Position numbers and translations under genes: made by a program. A DNA stretch of 64,000 nt, taken from assembly GCA_018646675.1 (NCBI GenBank), contig JABGUH010000024.1:118648-182647 (forward strand). Direction: 5' to 3'. This stretch comes from Bdellovibrionales bacterium. Lineage in GTDB: Bacteria > Bdellovibrionota > Bacteriovoracia > Bacteriovoracales > Bacteriovoracaceae. The notes beneath the pieces are model-generated. The model was not told the origin of the DNA. It saw nothing but the letters and a program-made list of their open reading frames with translations, and ran no database searches. Positions 24,966 through 35,514 of this stretch are shown in pieces. Every line of letters starts with the position of its first letter. The first letter of the stretch is position 1.

Positions 24966-25838
24966 ATGAAAATTAGATCAAAAAGTTTGATTGTCCTCCT
25001 CCTTAGTACTTTAATTAGCACTTCAATCATTTTATCCTTGTCGGCTGTATATGCTACAACTGCTCCGGTAGATGTAATTCGTGCGTTTGATCTTAAGCAG
25101 TATCATCCAGAAAATTACGGTTTAAAGGATCTTGTTTTTGAGGCGAGAATTAAAGGTTTGGACAAGGTATTAAGTGATTCTAAATATCTGGGTAAGGTCC
25201 ACAAAGTATATTTTAAAGTTTACTGGGTATTTCCTGGACGTAGTAAAATTGAAATTCATGGTTTGGCCAGTGGCTTCAAAAAATTACGAACAGAACTGAA
25301 AACTATTATTGCATCTCGTCTGTGGATGGTTATTCCTCAAAAACTTATGGGACAGTTTCGTAGTTTTCAACTTGATCAGAAAGTTAATTCTAATGGGATT
25401 GTGATTACAGGTGAAGATCCAACAAATTTAAAACAGGTCAATAAAATCAGGCTACAGTTCGATAATGATAATCGTCTTCTTGAGTACAAGTCGTTCTCTC
25501 CCTTCGGAATTCAGACAACTTATTTACAGATGAGCGACAAGTCATGGAGTCATAACAAGCTAGTAACAGAAAAAGTGAAGGTGGTTAATCAGATTGGTGC
25601 TAGGCAAAATGTCTCTGAAACCAAGCTTGAATACGTAGTTCAAGGGCGAGTTGGATTGCCACAGAAACTTAAAATCACCAATTGGAATGAGATGGATGAG
25701 AGCAGAATTAAAGGTGCCAAAGAGTTTAATAAAAAGAGTCGTAAAAGTGGGGCCACCTTTGAACTGCTTTTTAGCAAATTTGAAATTAATACCAAAAAAG
25801 CCTTACAGATAGTTAAGGAGACAGGTTCAAAGAAGTAG
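24966..25838 (+). CDS. Exported protein, possible LolA-like fold
   Basis: A 290-residue protein with a clear Sec signal peptide (about 1-30, ending SAVYA). The ATG at 24966 is chosen because GAGG lies 8 nt upstream and it starts exactly at the signal peptide; a TTG at 24915 would add 17 unrelated residues. The mature part has alternating amphipathic beta strands (VHKVYFKVYWVFPGRSKIEI, VNKIRLQFDNDNRLLEYKS) typical of LolA/MucB-like periplasmic lipid carriers. That is a visual impression only. It precedes the large lipoprotein gene by 42 bp and may be the first gene of that operon. Confidence 0.7.
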   Translation: MKIRSKSLIVLLLSTLISTSIILSLSAVYATTAPVDVIRAFDLKQYHPENYGLKDLVFEARIKGLDKVLSDSKYLGKVHKVYFKVYWVFPGRSKIEIHGLASGFKKLRTELKTIIASRLWMVIPQKLMGQFRSFQLDQKVNSNGIVITGEDPTNLKQVNKIRLQFDNDNRLLEYKSFSPFGIQTTYLQMSDKSWSHNKLVTEKVKVVNQIGARQNVSETKLEYVVQGRVGLPQKLKITNWNEMDESRIKGAKEFNKKSRKSGATFELLFSKFEINTKKALQIVKETGSKK

Positions 25839-25880
25839 AGTAGTAACACCTGGTTAACAGGGCCCAAGGGATGGATTAGG

Positions 25881-28800
25881 ATGATCCGGAAATGTAGTCC
25901 GCATTGGTTGTTGGCGGTTCTTTTGTTATTGATTGGGTCTTGTTTTGATCAACAGATTCCTCAAATTAACTCCCCTCCTTCTGATAATATTTCAAAAATC
26001 CATAAACGTGAAGCATGTGGACAAGTTAGTTATATTAAAGGTTTTTGGCAGCATAAAAATATTGTCAGCTTTATGGAGTGCTTGGGATGGGATACGAAAT
26101 TTCCAATACTCCATGATCGTATTGTAAAACTAGATACTAAGCATTGGAGTCATCTTGTCGGTACGATTGGCAGTCACTTTTTTGATGATCGCAAGAGAAG
26201 AGATCGGCTTTTTAAGGCGACTCGCAAATTGCATACTCAAGGCGAATTAGGCAAATTACTTGCTAATTTGACCTTGTGGGTAGAACCTAAGCTATGGGGA
26301 GATATTGCAGATATCATCACATGTGCTAAAAGTGGTGAGAACTCAACCAAGTGTAGTAGTATTAACCATCAAAATATTACCCACGATGAGCTGTTAGCAT
26401 TAGTCCGTGAGTTAGACCTTGATACAGAAACTCTTTCAGCACTGTTTCATCTCTATTCTGACCAAGATGCATTTTCTTTAAAATATGGGGAACGACTGGT
26501 TTTAAGTCTTCATCAGCTAATTGACGATAGTGAGTATCAAAATCGACGTCTGGGACTGTTGGATTCGCTTGCAAGTAAATTGCAAACAGGTCTTACGTCA
26601 GATGAACGTCAGTTTATGCTTAAGGTATTAGCAACGCCCTCAACTACTAAGAAGGAGACATGGCTATTTGAATTTATCCATGGGCAAGGGTTTACCCAGT
26701 CCTATTTTAACTCTCTGATGCGCTTTCCATATGAGGGCACAACTCGTCCACTGTGGGATTATCAACTGCTGGCCAAAAGTTTTGCACATCCTCTGCCGTG
26801 TAATGTTGGGGGAAAACTTGATGATGTGGAGCAGATGGCCGTTGATTTTAGAGTGACGATGTCAGAGTTTATCACTAAATTTGATCAGTTAGATCAACCA
26901 GCATTTTTTAAATTTGGAATGGAGAAAAGCAGTTTGTTGCTTTTGGCATCTGAGGGATGTCCAGTACTGAGAAACTATACCGGAACAATTGTAACGGGTG
27001 GAAGTAATGGAAAGCAAGTTATTCACCAATTGGATTTGGCCGCCGTTCTTAAGAGTTCAGTGACTCTCTTACAGATGGAACAACACTATCAGATTGCACA
27101 CTACTTCAGCTCGATAGCTTCAAGGGCACTCTCTGCGGAGACAGATGAAAATAACGGTAAGACAGATTTTATTACCCATTTGTTGGCAGAGCCTGTTTTA
27201 CTTCATGGTTCAGAGTGGGTGGAGCGTGCAGATCAGTTATCGACAGATTCTCTCCCTCTCTTCTTTCTGCGTTTGAAATCACTTCCATTTGTAAGCTATA
27301 CTGCATTTCTAAATATTGTAGAACGTTTGGTTTTAGATATAAACCAGGACAGTCTGAAGGTTGCAGCGAGAGTCTGGCTATCGCTCTCCTCTGAAGCTAA
27401 ACTCCAACTACTAAATTCATTAGACAGATCTTTAATCCAGAACAAGGGATTAAAAGGAGTTTCCCAGTACAAGCTATCGCTGTTGCAAGAACTAGTATCA
27501 CTCCATCCTCTGCTAAGTGATGCTTGGTTCTCTTCTGGAGCAGAATCAAAAACTCTTGATGCAGTCGCTCATCTGTTGGGCCAGTTGGCCACACCAGAGG
27601 TATCGAGTGAGCTTAAATTATTTCTAACTGAAGATCGTCTTTTGCAGATAATTTCAATTATTACTAATGGAGTTATACCCCGAAATGACGGAACCAATCT
27701 GTTGGTTCCCAAGCCAGGGCACACTAATAGTGGAGATCCGATCTATATCATTATACCGGACCACGATGCCCAGCAGGAAGCGGCTGCTATTGCAGATTGT
27801 ATTAGCGATTTATCGTCTACAAACTCTAATCTTTACCAATCGATTATCACTCCACCGTTCTCATGTTCCAAGCTTAAACAATTAGATATATTAACTCAGA
27901 TGTTTATCTGGATGAATAGAATTGCATTGGACTATCACACAACAGAGACCGGTGAGAATGAAGTCACACTATCGGCTAATCTATTCGACCGTTTCGGGCT
28001 ATTTTCCCCAGAGATGATTGGCAATACTGTCGCCAACCTAAAAATTATTGATCAACGCTGGGTGTCTGGGCAGACGAGTGGTGTAAGATATCTGGTTGAC
28101 TCAATCAAAGAACATCTCATGCTGTTCGCTCGTCCTCCCGGAGGACGAAAACCTGTTCAGTGCAAAGAGGATAGCTGTTTCGGATATTTGTACGAGTATG
28201 AGGATTTTCTCCAAGGGGTTGTTGATTATTTTGGGTATATGGGACCACAAGGAGAGGCGCATCGTAATTTTTTGATTGCAAAAACTTTTGATCTACAGAA
28301 CGTGTCAATTCATCAGGAATTTATTGCCAACCTTACATATCTCCTTGAGCGTTATGCAATTGAGGTTCTGCCTGAGAATGGTAGTATGTTTGCAGCTAGC
28401 AGTACTTATAGTTGTTCAACATTTTTAAACCAGCGTATTGGCGGTGACGTGTGTCCCAATCTCACTAGGATTAAAAAGGGGATTGGTAAAACATTGGAGT
28501 TAGCAACAAGAAGATTTGGAGCAACAGAAAAAAGTGCAATCGAATATCTTGTTACAGCCACTCTTCCAGGCAAGGGTATTGTCATACCGGTTGAGCATGA
28601 TGATACTGCCTCTGCACTTAGCTCCGGTGTTTACCGCCCATACCGGTTAACATTACGTGAAAGCTTCATGATGCTGTATGATCTTGCTGACAGAGGCGTA
28701 GAGGCCAATCAGCAGACAGTGGAGTATCGCCAAACACGGAAACTTTTATCTCAGCAGCCGATGACAACACTGGAGCGGATTGAAGTCGTGATCAGAGACA

Positions 28801-30200
28801 TTCGCTTCGAACATAACTATATGGGAGCAGATTATCAGAATACTGTCTCCAAAGGTTTTGATTATAATAGTGTGGTTGAGTACAAGCGCAAATGGCTACG
28901 TCGCTGCGTTGCCATGCGCTATTGTGGTAAGAAGGTTCTGCGTAAGGATACACTTAAGATGGCCAGGAATGCCAGAGAGGCTTTTGATGGCCTGCTGGAG
29001 GCAAACACCAGATTTGGTCAAGTACAGCCCAATGGTGGTTATGGCAACTATATGCAGGCGTTATTGGGACTTATTGTTAGATCATCTGCTCCTGAAGCAC
29101 GAAGAGTTAGAACAGTAAATAACATTCCCGTCATGTTGCCCAAGGAAGATCTTCTAAGACACAATGGAGGAATTTTAACTGAGATTGCGCTGATGGGAGG
29201 GGCAAGCAATATTGCCAGAGTAATCCACGATAGAGTTGGTCGTAGCCGCGAACAACTAGTGGCATTTATCAATAGCAAGGCATTTTCTCGTGTAGATCAA
29301 ATGCTATACCATAGCTTTACTGTCGAGGGAGGACAAGAGCTGTTACAACAAATTGGAGAGAAGTTGCTAATGGTAAAGGATGTAGATGGAAAATTACTCC
29401 ACGAACTTGCAGTTGACTGGGTAGGTGGCTTGAGATACCAGGAAATTAGAAGAGCTGAAGAGGTGGCCGCAAACCTACTGGTCATCTCTACCTATCTTAA
29501 TGAGGAGGGTAATCTACCATTTAGATTTGCTTCACTACTACCACGCCTGATAGAACTTTGGCCCTACCTATCTCGTGTAATGGTTAAAGATGAAAAATTA
29601 ATGAGCTTAATTGATGGCGTAGCTCCACTGGTAAAATTTGTCAAAATGGAGCTACTAGATAAGGGGAACCGTCAAGTGTTGAAGCTGTTAAATGACCTCT
29701 TTGGAATGGCGGAAATTCTGTTACTGGATAAAACGGTTGGTACTGATGGGTTTACTCTTTTGGAGCGTGCTGTTTTGGCGAGTGCGGGGGATGTGCTTGC
29801 ACCAGTGAAAAAAATTATTACTTCCTCATATTCTTACCTGCATCGATTGCAACTTCGACTGAATCAAGATGGGTTTTGGAGTGAAAACGGTCAGCGACTA
29901 ATAAATATCGCACGACGGATAAAGCTACTTAACGAAGATCCACGATTTGATCTCAGTCCATTCAGAAGCTACATGCTGGTGACGGTTAAGCCATGTATTG
30001 GGCCATTAATAGATTGCCAAGCAAATTATCACTATGATGAGCCCTATCGATTAATGAGATACCTTGTCGGTTCCGGTTCGAATGCCGAGACTGATAGTCG
30101 CTTAGTGCAAATGTCAAAAGAGTTATTAATTAATAGAAAAGAGGAGTTGGTTAAACTTATCCAAGATGGTTTAAACTCAATTATTCTAAAACGAAAATAA
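25881..30200 (+). CDS. Very large lipoprotein (1439 residues) of unknown function
   Basis: I do not recognise this protein. A lipoprotein signal peptide ends in LIGSC, so Cys21 would be lipidated. The rest is hydrophilic, mostly helical by eye, with scattered Cys (for example C-x4-C near residue 760 in QCKEDSCFGYLYEYEDFL) and no enzyme motif I can see. No membrane segment follows the signal. It lies 19 bp upstream of moxR in the same orientation, so it is probably co-expressed with the MoxR/Bat proteins. It may be a periplasmic or outer-membrane client or partner of that system (inference). Confidence 0.8.
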   Translation: MIRKCSPHWLLAVLLLLIGSCFDQQIPQINSPPSDNISKIHKREACGQVSYIKGFWQHKNIVSFMECLGWDTKFPILHDRIVKLDTKHWSHLVGTIGSHFFDDRKRRDRLFKATRKLHTQGELGKLLANLTLWVEPKLWGDIADIITCAKSGENSTKCSSINHQNITHDELLALVRELDLDTETLSALFHLYSDQDAFSLKYGERLVLSLHQLIDDSEYQNRRLGLLDSLASKLQTGLTSDERQFMLKVLATPSTTKKETWLFEFIHGQGFTQSYFNSLMRFPYEGTTRPLWDYQLLAKSFAHPLPCNVGGKLDDVEQMAVDFRVTMSEFITKFDQLDQPAFFKFGMEKSSLLLLASEGCPVLRNYTGTIVTGGSNGKQVIHQLDLAAVLKSSVTLLQMEQHYQIAHYFSSIASRALSAETDENNGKTDFITHLLAEPVLLHGSEWVERADQLSTDSLPLFFLRLKSLPFVSYTAFLNIVERLVLDINQDSLKVAARVWLSLSSEAKLQLLNSLDRSLIQNKGLKGVSQYKLSLLQELVSLHPLLSDAWFSSGAESKTLDAVAHLLGQLATPEVSSELKLFLTEDRLLQIISIITNGVIPRNDGTNLLVPKPGHTNSGDPIYIIIPDHDAQQEAAAIADCISDLSSTNSNLYQSIITPPFSCSKLKQLDILTQMFIWMNRIALDYHTTETGENEVTLSANLFDRFGLFSPEMIGNTVANLKIIDQRWVSGQTSGVRYLVDSIKEHLMLFARPPGGRKPVQCKEDSCFGYLYEYEDFLQGVVDYFGYMGPQGEAHRNFLIAKTFDLQNVSIHQEFIANLTYLLERYAIEVLPENGSMFAASSTYSCSTFLNQRIGGDVCPNLTRIKKGIGKTLELATRRFGATEKSAIEYLVTATLPGKGIVIPVEHDDTASALSSGVYRPYRLTLRESFMMLYDLADRGVEANQQTVEYRQTRKLLSQQPMTTLERIEVVIRDIRFEHNYMGADYQNTVSKGFDYNSVVEYKRKWLRRCVAMRYCGKKVLRKDTLKMARNAREAFDGLLEANTRFGQVQPNGGYGNYMQALLGLIVRSSAPEARRVRTVNNIPVMLPKEDLLRHNGGILTEIALMGGASNIARVIHDRVGRSREQLVAFINSKAFSRVDQMLYHSFTVEGGQELLQQIGEKLLMVKDVDGKLLHELAVDWVGGLRYQEIRRAEEVAANLLVISTYLNEEGNLPFRFASLLPRLIELWPYLSRVMVKDEKLMSLIDGVAPLVKFVKMELLDKGNRQVLKLLNDLFGMAEILLLDKTVGTDGFTLLERAVLASAGDVLAPVKKIITSSYSYLHRLQLRLNQDGFWSENGQRLINIARRIKLLNEDPRFDLSPFRSYMLVTVKPCIGPLIDCQANYHYDEPYRLMRYLVGSGSNAETDSRLVQMSKELLINRKEELVKLIQDGLNSIILKRK

Positions 30201-30219
30201 CATAAAAGGAGTAGGCGTA

Positions 30220-31170
30220 ATGTCGACCCAAATGCATGAAAAAATGGTATCCACCCTTAATCGAGCTAAAGGACAGGTCTTTGGCCAAGATAAGATGTTA
30301 GACTCCATCATGGCGGCACTAGTTTGTGGCGGACATCTACTTATCGAGGGAATGCCAGGCCTTGGAAAAACAAGAAGTGTCTCCGTGATGAGTAAGTTGT
30401 GTGATTTAACATTTAGACGTATTCAGTTCACACCCGATCTTCTACCATCCGACCTGATTGGCACAATGATATTTAGCCAGGAGCGAGAGGAATTTATCAC
30501 AAAATACGGTCCAATTTTCACTCAGATTTTATTGGCAGATGAAATTAATCGTTCACCGGCCAAGGTGCAATCTGCACTGTTAGAAGCGATGGGTGAGAAG
30601 CAGGTAACAATCGGTGATAAAACCCACCAGCTGACTAGTCCCTTCGTAGTGCTTGCGACACAAAATCCAATTGACCAAGATGGTACATATCCACTGCCCG
30701 AGGCACAGATGGACCGATTTATGATGAAGGTTAAGGTAGAATACCCATCATTTGAATCGGAAAAAAATATCTTGGAGTTGGGAGGAGCCGATGTTGGTGA
30801 GTTGGAGGCACTCTTAAGTGCTGACGACCTACAGGAGATAAAAAATGAGGTGTCAAATATATATGTAGACGAGAAAATTAAGAACCTTGTTGTCAAAATA
30901 GTTCAGGCTACTCGTCCTTCCAATCAAGAGTTTCCCTCTGAATTCAATGGTGCAATATTGGCAGGTGCCTCGCCTCGTGCTGTTATTTGGTTATATCAAC
31001 TAGGAAAATTCATGGCATATATGGATGGTCGTGATTATGTTACACCGGACCATCTGTTAAGGGTGGTTGCGGATGTTATTGGTCATAGAATAATTTTAAG
31101 TTATGAAGCAACGATTGATAATATACACTGCCGCGATGTTGCCCGACGTATTGCTGAGTCAGTTGTCTGA
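30220..31170 (+). CDS. MoxR-type AAA+ ATPase
   Basis: A 316-residue MoxR ATPase with Walker A GMPGLGKT, Walker B with LLADEINRSPAKVQSALLEAMGEKQV, sensor 1 LATQNPIDQDGTYPLPEAQMDRF and the C-terminal lid with sensor 2 (SPRAVIWL). MoxR proteins act as chaperone-like ATPases that work with von Willebrand factor A proteins on metal or complex assembly. A good SD (AAAGGAG) precedes the ATG. It is followed at once by DUF58 and Bat genes, the standard partner set. Confidence 0.95.
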   Translation: MSTQMHEKMVSTLNRAKGQVFGQDKMLDSIMAALVCGGHLLIEGMPGLGKTRSVSVMSKLCDLTFRRIQFTPDLLPSDLIGTMIFSQEREEFITKYGPIFTQILLADEINRSPAKVQSALLEAMGEKQVTIGDKTHQLTSPFVVLATQNPIDQDGTYPLPEAQMDRFMMKVKVEYPSFESEKNILELGGADVGELEALLSADDLQEIKNEVSNIYVDEKIKNLVVKIVQATRPSNQEFPSEFNGAILAGASPRAVIWLYQLGKFMAYMDGRDYVTPDHLLRVVADVIGHRIILSYEATIDNIHCRDVARRIAESVV

Positions 31171-31191
31171 GTTAGCACGGAGGTTGTACTC

Positions 31192-32040
31192 TTGGATATA
31201 AAGCAGGTCAGACAGAGCGTCGCTAGAATCAAAACATCACTGTTTAAAAATTCTAATGCTTATTCAATTGGTATGTTACGTTCACATTTTCGTGGTGGAG
31301 GATTGCAATTTAAGGATCATCAACCATATGTTCACGGTGATGATGTGCGCTTTTTGGACTGGAAGGTATATGCCAAGACCAAGGTTGCATATATGAAGAC
31401 ATTTGAGGAGGAGCGAAATGTTGAGATCGTAGTTGTAATTGATACAACAACGACAATGAGGTCCGGATACGAGGGAGTGTCTAAGTTACAGGTCGCAATT
31501 GAGATTTGCTGTTTGCTATATTTACTATCCAGTGAGACCGGAGATTTTGTGCATGTGGTGTTGTGGGGCGGGGAGCTGGTCAATCTGCCTAAAATGGCTG
31601 GAGAGCGAGGGATCATTTCACTTATTTCAGCACTGGAGCGTAATGGAGTATTAGATAGTGAGGGGCGAGTAGAGCGGGCAAACTCAAAGGTGGACAGTAC
31701 TAAGAGCGACCATCGAGGTGAACTTGCAACACTGGCACGACATCTACATAAAAAACGTGAAGTTGTAATTTTGTCTGATTTTAATGGTGGAATACCCTTG
31801 GACCTATTAGAGCGATATTTGGTGCGATCAACCCTGCACTGTTTTCGACTACTCTCTCCTTTGGATACGGCAACAAATATTCCCTATCTACTTTATACTG
31901 AGGACGCAATTAGTGGTGAACAACGACTGAGTCGTACCCTAATGGATCGTCAGCAGCAGATGAGCACAATTAGGCATAGGATTAAAGATTTACCAATTGA
32001 TCAACGCTACCTAGAGGCATTTGTTAAGGAGATGCTGTAG
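31192..32040 (+). CDS. DUF58 protein (vWA-like MoxR partner)
   Basis: A 282-residue cytoplasmic DUF58 protein. The family core YVHGDDVRFLDWKVYAKTK is followed by FEEERNVEIVVVIDTTTTM. The last is a MIDAS-like site in which the usual D-x-S-x-S is D-T-T-T-T, with Thr in place of Ser. DUF58 proteins couple MoxR ATPases to membrane vWA partners. The start is TTG at 31192, 8 nt after GGAGG. No in-frame ATG lies before the conserved N-terminus. The stop directly abuts the ATG of the next gene. Confidence 0.9.
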   Translation: MDIKQVRQSVARIKTSLFKNSNAYSIGMLRSHFRGGGLQFKDHQPYVHGDDVRFLDWKVYAKTKVAYMKTFEEERNVEIVVVIDTTTTMRSGYEGVSKLQVAIEICCLLYLLSSETGDFVHVVLWGGELVNLPKMAGERGIISLISALERNGVLDSEGRVERANSKVDSTKSDHRGELATLARHLHKKREVVILSDFNGGIPLDLLERYLVRSTLHCFRLLSPLDTATNIPYLLYTEDAISGEQRLSRTLMDRQQQMSTIRHRIKDLPIDQRYLEAFVKEML

Positions 32041-32841
32041 ATGAGAAGGTGGTGGAGACTATTGTTGTTTTGTTTATTTAATAGTTGGCTGACACTATCT
32101 GCCGCTGATCAGCAACTTAATGCTATTCTGACCCATGGTTTTGGCTCTGATCGGGCCAAGAGTAACACTATTATTCGTAATGGTGATATTTTTTCTGCCA
32201 GGATTCACCTGTGGCCGGTATCAGCACGATTAGAGACAAAGCTAAGTTCGCTGGCCGGTAACAAGCTGGGAGATGGTTTTTTCGTTGTTGATGTTGGATT
32301 GATCAGTCGAGCATCAAACAACCCAGAGCTAGTCACGGTGGAAGTGGTGGTTATTTTGCAGGATGTCCACCTAATTAAAACGATCGCCCTGCCTGGTGTG
32401 GCTGGTAACATCTCGTTAAAGTTAAGAGATATAAAGTTTGGACCCCGTGCCTTAACGGCAAAAAAAATATACTTCCACCAGAGTGGATGGAGAGCAAGTA
32501 GTTGGAGATGGTATTATCTATTTGGGCTTGCTCTCATCTTGCTTGTGGTTAGCTTGGTTGTTTGGGTGATCAGACTTAGAAAAGAGAGCAGGGAGAGGTT
32601 GTTATTAACAGCGGAGAGTGAGCAATCTCCAGCAATTCATATTAAAGCGACATGGTCTCGTCAAGAAGTAGAGGAGATCTTTCAAAATCAGACTATTTGG
32701 AGAGATCAGTTTCCGGAAAAGAGCAGCCAGCTTGATTTGATAATGGAGAGAATTGACCAGATTCAATATTGCCCAGAGTGGAGTGACCATGATATTGAGC
32801 AGATAAACCAGGACTTACAGGAGATTGGCAGTGACCTTTAG
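32041..32841 (+). CDS. Membrane protein of the Bat operon (DUF4381-like position)
   Basis: A 266-residue protein with a signal peptide (about 1-22, ending LSAAD), a periplasmic beta-type domain (about 25-155), one membrane helix (about 158-180: YYLFGLALILLVVSLVVWVI) and a charged cytoplasmic tail of about 85 residues. The position between DUF58 and BatA, and the topology, match the small membrane protein often called DUF4381 or a short BatD relative. No motif decides between these. It overlaps batA by 11 bp. Confidence 0.75.
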   Translation: MRRWWRLLLFCLFNSWLTLSAADQQLNAILTHGFGSDRAKSNTIIRNGDIFSARIHLWPVSARLETKLSSLAGNKLGDGFFVVDVGLISRASNNPELVTVEVVVILQDVHLIKTIALPGVAGNISLKLRDIKFGPRALTAKKIYFHQSGWRASSWRWYYLFGLALILLVVSLVVWVIRLRKESRERLLLTAESEQSPAIHIKATWSRQEVEEIFQNQTIWRDQFPEKSSQLDLIMERIDQIQYCPEWSDHDIEQINQDLQEIGSDL

Positions 32842-33805
32842 TTCACCACTTCTGACTGTTTGTGCTGTGATTGCTCTGATGGCATGGAGTCTATCATTTT
32901 GGAGAGTATTCAAGAAAAGTGAAATTGTCTATCCTCAGCGCTCAGTAAGTAAGCGATCAACAACTATCTTACGAGTCGTAATTTTCCTGCTCGGGGGGAT
33001 TGCATGGTTACTAATATCATTCTCTCTAGCCGGCCCCCGGGAATCAATCGGGCATGCCAAATCCCAGGTTGAGGCCAATGATATCATGTTTGTTGTTGAT
33101 CTCTCGCGCTCTATGTTGGCAGAGGACTTTAAGCCAAATCGCCTTGAGGTTGCCAAACAACAGATTCTGGACTTTATAAAATTACATCCAACAGATCGCA
33201 TCGGAATTATTGTCTACGCCGAAAAAGCATTTACACTCCTGCCGCTTACTCGTGACCTAGACTTAATCTCTAGAACGGTTCGCAATCAGGTAAAACCCGG
33301 ATTTTTAGGGGGGGGAACAAATATTGGCGATGCTATTGGGCTAGGAGTTGCCCGCATGATGCACTCTCAGGCAAAAAAGCGATCGATGATTTTGCTGACA
33401 GACGGAGTGAGTATTATGGGTAGCATGTCTCCTCGTGAGGCAGCGACAGAGGCCAGTAATGCTGGAATTAGAATATTTACAATTGGAATCGGAGGTAAAA
33501 AGGAGGCCCGGATACCTGTTAATAGTAAATATGGTACACGCTATCAGATTTTGCCAGGTGGAAGCATTGATATTAAAACATTGGGACTGGTCGCATCTTT
33601 AACTGGAGGGAAAAGTTTTTTGGCGCAAGATTCCAGCTCCTTATCTCGTGTTTTTTTTACAATTGATCAGATGGAGCGAGGGAAGGTTGATGCTCATACT
33701 CGTATCCTTTTTAAGGAGCGTTATTTATACTATTTGATCTGGGGTGTTCTAATTTTGTTGGCGGTTGAGTTTATGCGAACTTCACTTCTAAGGGAGTCGC
33801 TATGA
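32831..33805 (+). CDS. batA: BatA, membrane vWA protein
   Basis: A 324-residue aerotolerance-type protein. There are two N-terminal membrane helices (about 5-25 and 46-66), then a vWA domain with an intact MIDAS (DLSRSM, D-x-S-x-S), GTNIGDAIG for the third metal residue, and LLTDG. A C-terminal membrane helix (YYLIWGVLILLAVEFM) follows. The start is GTG at 32831: GGAG lies 7 nt upstream, while a TTG at 32825 would nearly touch the SD. Bat proteins are thought to form a periplasm-facing complex with MoxR. It overlaps the neighbours on both sides. Confidence 0.92.
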   Translation: MTFSSPLLTVCAVIALMAWSLSFWRVFKKSEIVYPQRSVSKRSTTILRVVIFLLGGIAWLLISFSLAGPRESIGHAKSQVEANDIMFVVDLSRSMLAEDFKPNRLEVAKQQILDFIKLHPTDRIGIIVYAEKAFTLLPLTRDLDLISRTVRNQVKPGFLGGGTNIGDAIGLGVARMMHSQAKKRSMILLTDGVSIMGSMSPREAATEASNAGIRIFTIGIGGKKEARIPVNSKYGTRYQILPGGSIDIKTLGLVASLTGGKSFLAQDSSSLSRVFFTIDQMERGKVDAHTRILFKERYLYYLIWGVLILLAVEFMRTSLLRESL

Positions 33806-35514
33806 GTTTTGAAAATCTACGCTGGTGGCCGCTACTGTTACTGCTCTTCATATTGTTTGGGTTATATCGTACTATTTATGAAAGACAATTTTTTAGGTGG
33901 GTTGGTCGTTATTGGTTTTATCGGCGAAGTCGATGTGGTTTAGCTGCCTCATGGTTGTACATGTTTGGATTTGGGCTACTCGTATTATCATTGTTTGACC
34001 TAAGGGGTAGCGGAGTATTTGTAGAGCACAAAGTTCCGGATCAGAAAAGTGTTATTCTTTTGGACCTGTCAGCTAGTATGCTAGTAGAAGATATTAAGCC
34101 CAATCGACTTGGACGGGCAATATTTTTGGCGCGCCATTTTGTCAAAAAGAGCGTTGGGCATCAAATTGCAGTGTTACTATTTTCAGACAATGCGAGATTA
34201 CTTCTCCCATTCACATCAGACATTGATCTAGTTGACTCTCGGCTAAAGGCCCTAGAGCAGTTAAATATGTCCCGTGGGAGTTCCAACTTAGAGATGGCAC
34301 TACAAGAGGCAGTTCAGCTAATTAAAATTGACACCTCAGAAAAAGATAGCCCACAAGGAAACATCCTATTATTCAGTGACCTTGAAACTAACCGTCTATT
34401 TAAATTGCCCATAATACCAGCAAGTTTGGCCGTCGCCGTTGTTGGGATGGGCACAATTCAAGGCGGAAAAATTCCAATTCGCGATCAACGTGGGATATTG
34501 CAACGATATAAGAAATATAAGGGTAAAGAGGTTGTTTCTAAATTAAATGAAAAAGAGTTGCAGCGATGGGCGAAAAGTAGTGCTGGGGTAAAATACTGGT
34601 ATGGGGCGACTGAAAGTCTACCTAGTCGTAGTATTCATCATCACTTTCGTAGCAATCATCAAGTAGGTCTGAAAAAACAGAATATACAACAACGACCAGT
34701 ATATTCGACTTATCTTGCTTCTCTTGCTGTTTTATTGTTGGCGGTAACGTCTATTCTCCAATTAGGCAGGTCTTTTGCCGTAGGAATTATCCTTGGTCTA
34801 TTTGTTATGCTCGATGGCGCTCTGTGGGCAAATAGCAGTCTAGATGAGTTGCTTAATAAGGTTAAATATGGTGAGAGTACCAGGAATGAACGCCTCGAAA
34901 TTGCTTCCCTTTTGGTCAGCTCAGGCGAATTGAAGCGAGGAATAATCCTATTTGAAGAGAATATTGGGCCTCCATTTGATGAAGATATTAATTATCTATT
35001 TAATTTAGGTAGTGCTTATTTAAAAGAGGGGAGACTGTTGGCAGGTGCAAAAATCTACCATTTACTGCGTGGGAGAATTAGTAGAAAGTACAGTCAACAG
35101 ATGGCGCAAAATGTTTTGCTTGCATCTTCTCGTCTCGCTCAACAGCAGCAACGATCATCAAAGAAACAAAAGCAAAAAAATAGCGATAAAAATGGAAAGG
35201 GGAAGAAAAAGTCAAGTTCCAATCGAGGTAAGTCTGCCCAAAAAAGAGAGAAGAAGAACGATGGCTTAGGAAAACCTACTTCATCAGGCAGAGGCGAAAA
35301 ACAGAAAAAGAAGCAGGTATCAACGAAGAGTCGAGGGCGAAATTTGGAAGAGAAGGAGCAACAAATTAGACGGAAACGTAAGTTGACATCAGTTCCGGCC
35401 CTAATTAAGCAGATAATGGGAGAGGACCACCAGTTACAAAGAAAGTATATTAGCACTAGTAATAAATCACATCGAAGGAAGTCTAGCGAGAGTGATAAGC
35501 AAATGGATTGGTAA
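33802..35514 (+). CDS. batB: BatB with C-terminal TPR (BatB-BatC type fusion) and basic tail
   Basis: A 570-residue protein. Two N-terminal membrane helices lead into a vWA domain with an intact MIDAS (DLSASM) and SRGSSNLEMALQEA. Two further membrane helices (about 300-335) follow. Then comes a TPR-like segment (about 350-435) as in BatC. Residues about 445-545 form a very Lys/Ser/Gln-rich, low-complexity tail. In many genomes BatB and BatC are separate genes, so this is a fusion-like form. The stop overlaps the start of batD (TAATG), and the start overlaps batA by 4 bp. Confidence 0.9.
   Translation: MSFENLRWWPLLLLLFILFGLYRTIYERQFFRWVGRYWFYRRSRCGLAASWLYMFGFGLLVLSLFDLRGSGVFVEHKVPDQKSVILLDLSASMLVEDIKPNRLGRAIFLARHFVKKSVGHQIAVLLFSDNARLLLPFTSDIDLVDSRLKALEQLNMSRGSSNLEMALQEAVQLIKIDTSEKDSPQGNILLFSDLETNRLFKLPIIPASLAVAVVGMGTIQGGKIPIRDQRGILQRYKKYKGKEVVSKLNEKELQRWAKSSAGVKYWYGATESLPSRSIHHHFRSNHQVGLKKQNIQQRPVYSTYLASLAVLLLAVTSILQLGRSFAVGIILGLFVMLDGALWANSSLDELLNKVKYGESTRNERLEIASLLVSSGELKRGIILFEENIGPPFDEDINYLFNLGSAYLKEGRLLAGAKIYHLLRGRISRKYSQQMAQNVLLASSRLAQQQQRSSKKQKQKNSDKNGKGKKKSSSNRGKSAQKREKKNDGLGKPTSSGRGEKQKKKQVSTKSRGRNLEEKEQQIRRKRKLTSVPALIKQIMGEDHQLQRKYISTSNKSHRRKSSESDKQMDW

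Noticed and set aside
30522..30896. 124-codon open frame antisense to moxR
   Set aside because: Ser-rich mirror of conserved AAA+ motifs; no independent support.
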